Program-made: the position numbers and the translations under genes
Virus record (IMG/VR): IMGVR_UViG_3300028423_000472
Span: 1-21,067 of that record
Reading direction: 5' to 3' (one strand)
DNA: 21,067 nt
DNA from: a virus
The notes under the pieces: generated by a model
Seen by the model: only the letters and a program-made list of their open reading frames with translations
The model's database searches: none
Told to the model about the DNA's origin: nothing
Shown here: piece by piece, positions 6,072 to 12,793 of the stretch
Numbering within the stretch: position 1 is the first letter of the stretch
How the letters are laid out: each line of letters begins with the position of its first letter

Positions 6072-6906
6072 TTCTATGACCCATTAAATCTTTGCGTTTG
6101 CTTGCACCTTCGAATTTTCTATCACCTTTCATATGATCCATCCACTGACCTAGTTTAGAATTAATAAGAGGGTGGCCGCCGCCGCCGGTTTTAGCAGTGT
6201 TGGTAAGATATATTTCTGCTGAATAATCCAGTACATTAGGCGCTGTCTGTTTCATGTTGTTTAGAATATGTCCAAATACAAAACTGTCGTGCCATTCTTC
6301 TAATGTGAAAATACCTCGATCTGCATCTTCGTACATTCTTTCAAATTCCAATAAAAATTCTTGACACACGGGATCTTTTAGATTCAAACCATAAAATCCA
6401 CATTCTGGCCAAGACTGTGATCCCCCGCCTCTGCCTACATATGTGATCCAGCTGGTAGTAGGCAACAGTTCTGCAAAATCTTCATAACTCCAATCTGAAT
6501 GAATTATTGAATCAGCATCCATCCATACACACCAATCCTTACTACGTTTACACGCATCAAATACAGCATATACTTTATTAGCAAATCTCACAGCATCCCA
6601 TTTAAAAGCTTTGTGGTAATCTCTAGGTCTGCGCCTTTTGATTTCGTCAGGTGGTGTGCCATTGGCTTTGGGATCGTTTTTCCATTTTTCTTTGAATTGA
6701 TTTAGTTTTGTTAACTGTGTTTCTGCATTTAAAATTTCTATACGAGTCGGATCAGGATTCTCTGGTTTACAGTCCTCTGCATAAACAATTAATTTGATTC
6801 TCTTATCTACGTGTCTAGCAAAACTGTCTAAAAAGTTTTTGCCATAAACTCCATAATGTTTACTGTGAAAAGTAGTTACTACTGTTATGTGTTTTGGTTC
6901 TGTCAT
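6046..6906 (-). CDS. GT-A type glycosyltransferase
   Basis: This protein of 286 residues begins ITVVTTFHSKHYGVYGKNFL, the first strand and loop of a GT-A fold. The metal/nucleotide-sugar motif is DAD at 130-132 in the context WCVWMDADSIIH. Downstream, CGFYGLNLKDP and EEWHDSFVFGHIL resemble acceptor-site segments of GT-A enzymes. It has no signal peptide or membrane anchor. I chose the ATG at 6906, which overlaps the preceding stop as ATGA like other genes here; the longer reading starts at TTG 6918. It sits between two KpsC/KpsS-like genes and is probably part of the same glycan pathway. Donor and acceptor are unknown. Confidence 0.72.
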   Translation of the reverse strand: MTEPKHITVVTTFHSKHYGVYGKNFLDSFARHVDKRIKLIVYAEDCKPENPDPTRIEILNAETQLTKLNQFKEKWKNDPKANGTPPDEIKRRRPRDYHKAFKWDAVRFANKVYAVFDACKRSKDWCVWMDADSIIHSDWSYEDFAELLPTTSWITYVGRGGGSQSWPECGFYGLNLKDPVCQEFLLEFERMYEDADRGIFTLEEWHDSFVFGHILNNMKQTAPNVLDYSAEIYLTNTAKTGGGGHPLINSKLGQWMDHMKGDRKFEGASKRKDLMGHRNEPYWQKI

Positions 6907-7829
6907 TTTATTGCCCAATTTCTAAGATGTTGCCATGCGGTGCCGTCTTTTAGTTCGTCAAGACTCCAATGCATTTGTGCCATTTTTAATATCCACGATT
7001 CTCTATCAAATTCTCGAATGTTTTCTAAATCTTTTAGATTGTGATGAGCAACTTCGGCTGCTTGACTATTATTCGGGTCTAACACAAAGGTAGGTATGCC
7101 TTCAATTGCTGCTGCTACAGCAGGACTCGAATTATAATTAATTACTGCATGTACATTATCAAAGTCTTGTAAAATATTTGGATTGTTACTGACCTTAACA
7201 TCTTTCATTCTATATCTTGCTATTGCTCTTTTATGAGCTAATACATTTTTATCGCCAGGATGAAAACGAATTACGATAGTTCTGTCGGAATATTTTCTAA
7301 TATAAGATATAGTTTTCATTAACCAAGGAATTAATGCTTTTCCGCCCATACTCCATCCGCCGTCTCGTTGGCAGCAGATTAGAATATTGTTACCTGTTTT
7401 TTGTTGCGGCTTCAAACCTATTCCCAGATTTTTCTTAATAAGCTCCCAGCGCCCGGGGTCAGGATCTGCATTACAGTATTCGCCAGTTGAAGGAAATATA
7501 CCATCATAACTGTATCTCAAAAACTTTTTACTATTGCCGGGGTCAGCATATAGAAAAAGATTCGAATCTACTATAATACTGCGATTACCGTCTTGCTGTT
7601 GTTTTTCAAAAACTGCTTTTCTTAAATTTAAATGTTGACTGTTTTTACTTCCGGGATGAACATATCCTTGGACTACTGCTACATCTGCATCAACAGGTGT
7701 ATAATCAGTTACTATAGTTCCTTCGTCGCCGTTTCTCCATACACCTTCTATGAAATTTACAATAATAGCTGGCTTTTCTGGATTGGTATTACCCGGAGGA
7801 ATACCCATGAGATATGATGCTACTTTCAT
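6903..7829 (-). CDS. KpsC/KpsS-like glycosyltransferase paralogue
   Basis: This 308-residue protein is related in layout to the 5199-6071 and 7826-8632 products. The key signatures are IVIRFHPGDK at about 185-194 and VINYNSSPAVAAAIEGIPTF at about 229-248, matching the RxHP and N-S-(S/T)-x(7)-GIP pattern of capsule-synthesis-type transferases. A preceding strand, NILICCQRDGGWSM (148-161), corresponds to the start of the second Rossmann-like half. No membrane segment is seen. Both ends overlap neighbours by ATGA, so translation is coupled. It retains the His of the HP motif and is probably active. Its substrate is unknown. Confidence 0.6.
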   Translation of the reverse strand: MKVASYLMGIPPGNTNPEKPAIIVNFIEGVWRNGDEGTIVTDYTPVDADVAVVQGYVHPGSKNSQHLNLRKAVFEKQQQDGNRSIIVDSNLFLYADPGNSKKFLRYSYDGIFPSTGEYCNADPDPGRWELIKKNLGIGLKPQQKTGNNILICCQRDGGWSMGGKALIPWLMKTISYIRKYSDRTIVIRFHPGDKNVLAHKRAIARYRMKDVKVSNNPNILQDFDNVHAVINYNSSPAVAAAIEGIPTFVLDPNNSQAAEVAHHNLKDLENIREFDRESWILKMAQMHWSLDELKDGTAWQHLRNWAIK

Positions 7830-8632
7830 CGTAAATCATACTCCTCTATAAGATTCATAGTCATACCTTCTGCCATTTCAGCAGGAGTATATTGGCAATA
7901 CCCTAACCAGTGCTGCCACTTAATTACTTTTTCAATATCACTATATAAAGGTGATTCAATTTCTGTTAAATCTTTTTTACAGAATTCGTCAGCTGCGTTA
8001 GGTGCTAATGTAAAGGCAGGGATGCCAAAACCAATTGCTTCTGTTGCTGCAATACTGTTATAAGTTACAACTGCAAATATATTATCGTCTTCTATTTGAT
8101 GATAGATGCTGTTACGTCCTATTCGCTCTCTTCTTAGACCTTTATCTCTAATTATTATAGGGCGATCAGTATTCTCTTTAATTTTTTTAATTGTTTCTTC
8201 TACCCAAGTATCTCTATTAATTCCGTAAAACAAACAAGGTTTATCAGAAGGGGTTACTAGTAAGATTGCTCTTCCGTCTTTTTTCCAATTTTTAAATTGT
8301 AAATACTCTTTTTCTTTAGCAATTCTTTTAAATCTATCTTCAGGTAAATCGTACCTAGGCACAGAATGTTGCATACCATTTTTTACAACTCTGTGCCAAT
8401 CTTTTCTTTTGTTAAGATTGCCAATATATCCAGTGTCTATGTAATAATAATTTCGATTTTGTTTTTCGCATAATTGAACTGTTTTTCTCTGAGTCATGCT
8501 ACGAAAAATTACAGAAGAATTTGTAGGAATTTCATTAAGAGATTTCCAGTTATTTAAAAATTCTGCATTAGTTCCTTTAGCCAAACATTGTACAATAGCA
8601 TCAGAATTGTCGTATGCATATATCTTAGTCAT
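7826..8632 (-). CDS. KpsC/KpsS-like glycosyltransferase paralogue with altered HP motif
   Basis: This 268-residue protein shares the C-terminal pattern of its two neighbours: VVTYNSIAATEAIGFGIPAF at about 188-207 corresponds to their N-S-x-GIP segment. At the position of their RPHP/RFHP motif, however, it has IIIRDKGLRRER (159-170), with no His. Loss of a residue conserved in the family suggests a changed or lost activity. It overlaps the upstream GT-A gene by 8 nt and the downstream paralogue by ATGA. No membrane segment is seen. It could be a non-catalytic partner or a transferase with another specificity. Confidence 0.55.
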   Translation of the reverse strand: MTKIYAYDNSDAIVQCLAKGTNAEFLNNWKSLNEIPTNSSVIFRSMTQRKTVQLCEKQNRNYYYIDTGYIGNLNKRKDWHRVVKNGMQHSVPRYDLPEDRFKRIAKEKEYLQFKNWKKDGRAILLVTPSDKPCLFYGINRDTWVEETIKKIKENTDRPIIIRDKGLRRERIGRNSIYHQIEDDNIFAVVTYNSIAATEAIGFGIPAFTLAPNAADEFCKKDLTEIESPLYSDIEKVIKWQHWLGYCQYTPAEMAEGMTMNLIEEYDLR

Positions 8633-9299
8633 TCATCATTGCCTGTAATTCTGCTTTCCAAAGTTCATGAAATTCGCAGTCTCTGTAATTTTCAAACCAC
8701 GGTCCGCCTTCTGTATAGTGTATTAGTTTAGGAACGTTGATGTCGTTGTACACTCCAACTAGATAATTCCAAGTATGATCTAAAGATCCAATTTCTTCAT
8801 CTTTGAGCCAACTAAAACGATGTAGATAAGCACCGTTGATTTCAGGATCGTTAACAAGATCCTGAGTTAGTTTTCGATTGCTGGGATGACCGCAATTGAT
8901 CAACATCACACTGCTCCAGTTTTTTCTAGGATACACTGTTTGAGCTTGCCCGTCCATTTTAACACCTTCTCGGGGAGTATAATCATGTTGAACACACATC
9001 ACTGCATAATCATCGTCTGCTTGGTCGAACAGCTCTTTGATGTCTGTAGTGAGAATCATATCACAATCCATAAACAAAGCCCAACCGTCAAAGTTTGCAA
9101 GTTCCGGAATTAAAAATCTAGTAAATGTAAATTCTGTACTTGCTAGTTTATCGACTGGGCGAGTATACCAACCTTTTTCTCTAAGTTCATTTTGTTTTAG
9201 TGGAATTACTTCTGCATTGGGTTGTCTAGAAACAATACTGTGTTTACACACTTGATATGCTATATCTTCTCTACTATCCCAACCTACAAATACCTTCAT
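8625..9299 (-). CDS. GT-A type glycosyltransferase (GT8-like)
   Basis: This 224-residue protein begins MKVFVGWDSREDIAYQVCKH, a strand plus loop typical of GT8-like phage and bacterial enzymes. A DCD motif lies at 78-80 in WALFMDCDMIL, the metal-binding DxD of GT-A folds. The segments STEFTFTRFLIPEL (54-67) and HYTEGGPWFENYRD near the C-terminus are also typical of this group. I chose the ATG at 9299, which forms an ATGA overlap with the stop of the nucleotidyltransferase gene; the longer reading begins at GTG 9332. It should be cytoplasmic. The nucleotide-sugar it uses may come from its neighbour's pathway, but this is inference. Confidence 0.75.
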   Translation of the reverse strand: MKVFVGWDSREDIAYQVCKHSIVSRQPNAEVIPLKQNELREKGWYTRPVDKLASTEFTFTRFLIPELANFDGWALFMDCDMILTTDIKELFDQADDDYAVMCVQHDYTPREGVKMDGQAQTVYPRKNWSSVMLINCGHPSNRKLTQDLVNDPEINGAYLHRFSWLKDEEIGSLDHTWNYLVGVYNDINVPKLIHYTEGGPWFENYRDCEFHELWKAELQAMMND

Positions 9300-10069
9300 T
9301 GATCTCGCCTTTCTATATCTTCTTCTGTGCACTTTTCACCGTACTGCACTTCTAATACATGACAGGGTTCTGTGCTGTTGTTAACTGCACAATGCCATAC
9401 TCCTACATCTACTATGTATGTAGTATTCTTTGTCATTTGTTGAGTGTGTTTACGGCCATTATACTCTGTATTCATTTCTAGCTCGCCGCTTAGTATATAC
9501 CAGTGTTCTGATCTGTATTGGTGCTTTTGATCAGACAACTGTGACTGGGGATTTATTACTAATTCTTTGACTTTGATTCCTTGATCAGGTTTGTCATCAA
9601 GCACACGCCAGTGCCCCCAGTTGCGTTGTGTTTTTTGAGTTTTCCACTCATCCAGTATCCAACTTGAGCTGTTTTGTTTATTATCTCCTCCAACTGACCA
9701 TGCGAATTCAATTCCATAGGTATTTTTGTACATTTTGTACTCAGGAGTAGTGCCGTTGTTTCTATCACCGCCGTTGGCAAATACAATAGTAGAGTTCGGG
9801 CCGTGTGTGCTTAACATGTAAAAAATAGCATGACAGGCTGTGTTGTCTTCGTCATTAAACGCAATAACATCATCTACCATTTTGAGATTTTTTATTATCT
9901 CAGCACGTTCTTCAAAAGGCATAAACGGTCTTCCTTTTTTGCGTGAGAGCCATGCGTCACTGTTAAGGGCGACAACTAATTTGTTGCCTAGTGCTTTTGC
10001 TGCTTTAAAATATTCTATATGTCCACTGTGTAGAGGATCAAAACCGCCTGTACAAAGTACAATTTTCAT
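9296..10069 (-). CDS. Cytidylyltransferase-like (HldE/RfaE2-type) sugar nucleotidyltransferase fused to a cupin
   Basis: Residues 1-140 are a nucleotidyltransferase domain. The HxGH motif is HSGH at 14-17 within TGGFDPLHSGHIEYF, NSDAWLSRKKGRP lies at 36-48, PFEERAEIIKNLKMVDDVI at 51-69, and SSSW at 134-137 sits near the usual second substrate motif. This matches the adenylyltransferase half of HldE, which activates heptose 1-phosphate; TagD-type cytidylyltransferases are an alternative. Residues 151-250 are a cupin of the type II phosphomannose-isomerase kind (WGHWRVLDD, HQYRSEHWYILSGELEM, VGVWHCAVNN) with candidate ligands His183, His189 and His226. The fusion may make and activate one sugar. 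No Shine-Dalgarno precedes the ATG; instead TATAAATA lies 5 nt upstream. It diverges from the sulfotransferase across a 40-bp gap. Confidence 0.8.
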   Translation of the reverse strand: MKIVLCTGGFDPLHSGHIEYFKAAKALGNKLVVALNSDAWLSRKKGRPFMPFEERAEIIKNLKMVDDVIAFNDEDNTACHAIFYMLSTHGPNSTIVFANGGDRNNGTTPEYKMYKNTYGIEFAWSVGGDNKQNSSSWILDEWKTQKTQRNWGHWRVLDDKPDQGIKVKELVINPQSQLSDQKHQYRSEHWYILSGELEMNTEYNGRKHTQQMTKNTTYIVDVGVWHCAVNNSTEPCHVLEVQYGEKCTEEDIERRDQ

Positions 10070-10074
10070 GTAGA

Positions 10075-10082
10075 TATTTATA
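10075..10082 (-). promoter_or_regulatory. Putative T4-type late promoter (TATAAATA)
   Basis: A perfect match to the T4 late promoter core, TATAAATA, lies on the minus strand in the 40-bp gap between the divergent nucleotidyltransferase and sulfotransferase genes. The expected transcription start is at or next to the ATG at 10069, which lacks a Shine-Dalgarno, so the message might be leaderless. The gap is AT-rich, so a chance match is possible. On the plus strand, GGTAAATA at 10097-10104 is a weaker match at the same distance from the sulfotransferase ATG. Confidence 0.45.
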
Positions 10083-10109
10083 CAGGTATTTAACTCGGTA
10101 AATAGTTTT

Positions 10110-10760
10110 ATGAGTTATTTTCCTAAAATTACCAAAGATAAAAAACCAATATTGTTTATTCATATCCCAAAAACGGCAGGGACATCTGTTTTACGATGGT
10201 ATGAGAAAACCTACGGAAAAAAATTTGTTAAAGAACATCACCACGCACCTAGAAGATTTAACAAATTTTTAGACTATAATTATAAGTCATTTAGTATTGT
10301 TAGAAATCCATACGATCGTGCTTTTTCATTTTACAAATTTAGAAAACAGGTTATTAAACACCAACAAGAGGATATATCTGACTTTCAGAACGAACTCAAT
10401 GCATGGAACAAAGGTTTTGATTATTGGGTTAAAAATTATTTTCACTATGATTGGCCGCTACCTAAAAGAAAAAAACCTATATACAAAATAAATGGATTTG
10501 GATTTAATCCTACAGATACTCAATACGATTATCTCACTATTAATAACAAAATTTCTGTTGATTTTATTTTAAATTTTGAAAATCTAAGTAATGATTTTTT
10601 TTTAATTAAAGATTATGTAAATTCTAATGTAGATTTACCAGTTGAAAATGTAACAAACGGAAATTGGGATAATTATAGAAAATATTATACAGAAGAAAGT
10701 AAAAAAATTATTACAAAATATTACGAGAAAGATTTAGATTATTTTAAATATGTATTTTAA
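10110..10760 (+). CDS. Sulfotransferase (PAPS-dependent type)
   Basis: This 216-residue protein carries the 5'-phosphosulfate loop PILFIHIPKTAGTSVLRWYE near residues 13-32 and the 3'-phosphate motif FSIVRNPYDRAFSFY at about 61-75. Both are characteristic of the Sulfotransfer_2 type enzymes that move sulfate from PAPS to a glycan hydroxyl. It is the only plus-strand gene here. Its stop overlaps the stop of the convergent FkbM gene by 2 nt. It is visibly richer in AT and in Lys, Asn, Phe and Tyr than the replication genes, which suggests recent acquisition. It has no signal peptide. PAPS would have to come from the host. The likely acceptor is a product of the surrounding glycosyltransferases, but this is inference. 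Confidence 0.8.
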   Translation: MSYFPKITKDKKPILFIHIPKTAGTSVLRWYEKTYGKKFVKEHHHAPRRFNKFLDYNYKSFSIVRNPYDRAFSFYKFRKQVIKHQQEDISDFQNELNAWNKGFDYWVKNYFHYDWPLPKRKKPIYKINGFGFNPTDTQYDYLTINNKISVDFILNFENLSNDFFLIKDYVNSNVDLPVENVTNGNWDNYRKYYTEESKKIITKYYEKDLDYFKYVF

Positions 10761-11389
10761 TCTATATATTTAAATATTGTATCATCGCTAATTGTTCCAA
10801 TTTCTTCGTATCCAAACCTAATTACTAAATCTTTAACTTCATTGTCAGTGTGATTGTAATGTTCTCCTAGGCCATTTAGCTCTAGTGCAATCACAGGTTT
10901 ACAACGCTTTATAGTTTCTACTGCACCCACTAGTGCAAACTTTTCAAATCCTTCAATATCTAAATGTATCAGATCTACAATAGGAAGATTTAAGTTATCA
11001 AGTATCAGTGTAGGAATATTTCCTTCCCCTTTAACACGATACCCTCCGCTATTAGGCTTTTTGTGATGAATTTCGTCGTATGATAAATTTACAAAATTTG
11101 GAGTATTGCCCAAACATCCCTGAAACTTAATTGTATTAATCGATGTATTTTTTGTTAAACAATAAAAATTAATAGGATCAGGCTCAAATGTATAAACAAT
11201 ATCGAATATATCTTCGTACATCTTTACATACATCCCTGCATTCCCGCCTGCTTGTACAACTACACGTTTTTTATTAGTGTAAGCCGAAACGTTTTTAGGA
11301 ACGTCTTGACGTCTTGATAGATATTTCCAACATGCAGTATCATGCTTAGGCCACCACCAACCTTCCCTTTGTTCTATTAAATTTTCCAT
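10757..11389 (-). CDS. FkbM-family methyltransferase
   Basis: This 210-residue protein has a SAM-binding Rossmann core: motif I VVVQAGGNAGMYVKMY at about 44-59, the acidic strand end VYTFEPDPINF at about 65-75, and motif IV LIHLDIEGFEKFALVGA at about 140-156, followed by CKPVIALELNG. The EPDP and LDIEG pair is diagnostic of FkbM-type O-methyltransferases, which often methylate sugars in surface polysaccharides. The ATG overlaps the stop of the GT25-type gene as TAATG, so the two are coupled. The 3' end meets the sulfotransferase tail to tail. Methylation plus sulfation point to a heavily decorated glycan; the acceptor is unknown. Confidence 0.82.
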   Translation of the reverse strand: MENLIEQREGWWWPKHDTACWKYLSRRQDVPKNVSAYTNKKRVVVQAGGNAGMYVKMYEDIFDIVYTFEPDPINFYCLTKNTSINTIKFQGCLGNTPNFVNLSYDEIHHKKPNSGGYRVKGEGNIPTLILDNLNLPIVDLIHLDIEGFEKFALVGAVETIKRCKPVIALELNGLGEHYNHTDNEVKDLVIRFGYEEIGTISDDTIFKYID

Positions 11390-12108
11390 TATGATGACAA
11401 ATGTCCTGTATTAGTATGCGATCCTCCAAATCGATTAAATATACCTTTAGGGTTTAGCATTACAACACTAGGTTTTGTATATTGTATGTTGCAGTACATT
11501 AGGTTAGGCTGTACATCAGCTGGAAGTATGCCATGATCTTTAGTTGCTTGAATTAATTTTGTTGCACCAGTAGGTTTAATAATATATCCAAATGCTCCTT
11601 TAATATGATTATTATTAATATATTTAAACTTATGATCTCGAGTACGCTTGCTTTTTAATGTATTAACTTCTATTTTATTTTCAGATTCTAGTTCAATTTG
11701 TGCAATATATTCTTTACCATTAGTAGATAATCCTAAATGTGTATGTCTAGTAAAATCTAAATTTAGATAATTATCGAACAATTCTAGTATATTATTAGGA
11801 AGTTTTTTAATAAAAATAGCATCATATTCTAATACACCTATAGGCCTATTCTCTTTGACAGATTTTTTCCATAAAAAATAATGAGACAAAAAACAACCAA
11901 GGACTCCTTTACCTCGGCGATTTACTTTGTGTGCGCCAGATGGGTTAACAAATAATTTCTCTTCATTAATAATATTATCAATATTTGAGTATATGCCTGC
12001 ATAAGGAATGACATTTATACCAAACTTTTTTCCAGAGTTAATTGCATCATCCAGAGGATCTTGCGAATTAGAATCGTCCTGTTTATGAATACAATAAAAA
12101 TTAATCAT
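11389..12108 (-). CDS. Glycosyltransferase family 25-like (LPS biosynthesis type)
   Basis: This 239-residue protein shows the GT25 pattern: GVLGCFLSHYFLWKKSVKEN at about 68-87, then IGVLEYDAIF (about 89-98) in the place of the usual LEDDA metal motif, and a later segment HIKGAFGYIIKPTGATKLI typical of the family. In GT25 enzymes the EDD acidic cluster binds metal and nucleotide-sugar; here it reads EYD, still with acidic residues. The ATG overlaps the uvsY stop as ATGA, so the glycan island begins directly after the recombination block with no gap. It is AT-rich with many Asn and Ile codons. Donor and acceptor are unknown. Confidence 0.75.
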   Translation of the reverse strand: MINFYCIHKQDDSNSQDPLDDAINSGKKFGINVIPYAGIYSNIDNIINEEKLFVNPSGAHKVNRRGKGVLGCFLSHYFLWKKSVKENRPIGVLEYDAIFIKKLPNNILELFDNYLNLDFTRHTHLGLSTNGKEYIAQIELESENKIEVNTLKSKRTRDHKFKYINNNHIKGAFGYIIKPTGATKLIQATKDHGILPADVQPNLMYCNIQYTKPSVVMLNPKGIFNRFGGSHTNTGHLSS

Positions 12109-12560
12109 AACGTTGCGTCTTCCATGCCTGCTACTCTAAGTTTTACAACATTTGTGATCTGCCATTGCTTCTGATCTAACGCCTTAAGAACGCCTAACCA
12201 CTTGTTGCGCATAAGAGCAAACTCGTTAATGACTTTTTCATAATCAACAACGTCAGATTCACCGTCGACATATTTTTCTACGTCACGACTGCTCAGAGCC
12301 CGTTGATAATTTTCAAGATACTTTTTGAAAATAGAGCTGCGCAGTCTACGCAGCTCTATATTTAGATACTCTAAGATTGCTTCAATTTCTTGAAGCTGAT
12401 TAAAACGATTTTCTACAATACCGGGCATACTTGCCGCAGCACGTTCGACATTGCCAGTCAGTTTTACTTCCTGTCTAGCCTGTTGTAACTCTGTTTCAAA
12501 GTATGCAACAGCATCAGGAATGCGTGAAATATCTCTTGATATTTCTGAATACCAACCCAT
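12105..12560 (-). CDS. uvsY: UvsY-like recombination mediator
   Basis: This protein of 151 residues is mostly helical and charged, the length range of T4 UvsY (137). Its C-terminal half has the order seen in UvsY: a basic helix with a Tyr (LRRLRSSIFKKYLENYQRAL), an SSRDVEKYVDGE segment, then a helical tail with WLGVLKALDQKQWQITNV. UvsY binds ssDNA and helps UvsX load on gp32-coated DNA. Position supports the call: it lies two genes from uvsX in the same operon. I chose the ATG at 12560, which forms TAATG with the stop of the small acidic gene; a TTG at 12572 is the longer alternative. A perfect 11-bp inverted repeat lies inside the gene. Confidence 0.72.
   Translation of the reverse strand: MGWYSEISRDISRIPDAVAYFETELQQARQEVKLTGNVERAAASMPGIVENRFNQLQEIEAILEYLNIELRRLRSSIFKKYLENYQRALSSRDVEKYVDGESDVVDYEKVINEFALMRNKWLGVLKALDQKQWQITNVVKLRVAGMEDATL
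12331..12359 (-). repeat. Perfect 11-bp inverted repeat inside uvsY
   Basis: ATAGAGCTGCG at 12331-12341 and CGCAGCTCTAT at 12349-12359 flank a 7-nt loop. It is GC-rich in an AT-rich genome and lies in coding sequence for the basic helix ELRRLRSS. As RNA it would form a stable hairpin in the uvsY message. Its function is unknown. Confidence 0.7.
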
Positions 12561-12793
12561 TACTCGTCCCAATCCTCTTCGTCTTCGGTATACAGATCAG
12601 CATCGATTTCTAGATAATAACCAATAGCTTCGTCTAGACCGATGTCAGTACCAATTGCTTCCTTGAATGTTTCATCTGAAACTCCATAGTCGGCTAACAA
12701 ATCAATATACTTTTCTGCTATTGTTTCCAGCTGTTTTTTGTCTAGATATTCCTTAAACAGTGTCCAAATATCTGCAATCTGTTCTTCGTTCAT
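12560..12793 (-). CDS. Small acidic phage protein between uvsX and uvsY
   Basis: This 77-residue, strongly acidic, helical protein begins MNEEQIADIWTLFKEYLDKK and ends in an acidic tail (TEDEEDWDE). It has no enzymatic motif. It overlaps the uvsX stop by ATGA and the uvsY start by TAATG, so the three are almost certainly translated as a unit. Small proteins of this kind are common next to the recombinase in T4-like marine phages, as I recall. A regulatory or protein-binding role with UvsX/UvsY is possible, but I assign no function. Confidence 0.7.
   Translation of the reverse strand: MNEEQIADIWTLFKEYLDKKQLETIAEKYIDLLADYGVSDETFKEAIGTDIGLDEAIGYYLEIDADLYTEDEEDWDE

Noticed and set aside
6907-6918. 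TTG start at 6918 for the GT-A gene
   Set aside because: The ATG at 6906 makes the ATGA overlap used by most genes here; the same reasoning rejects GTG 9332 and TTG 12572 for two other genes.
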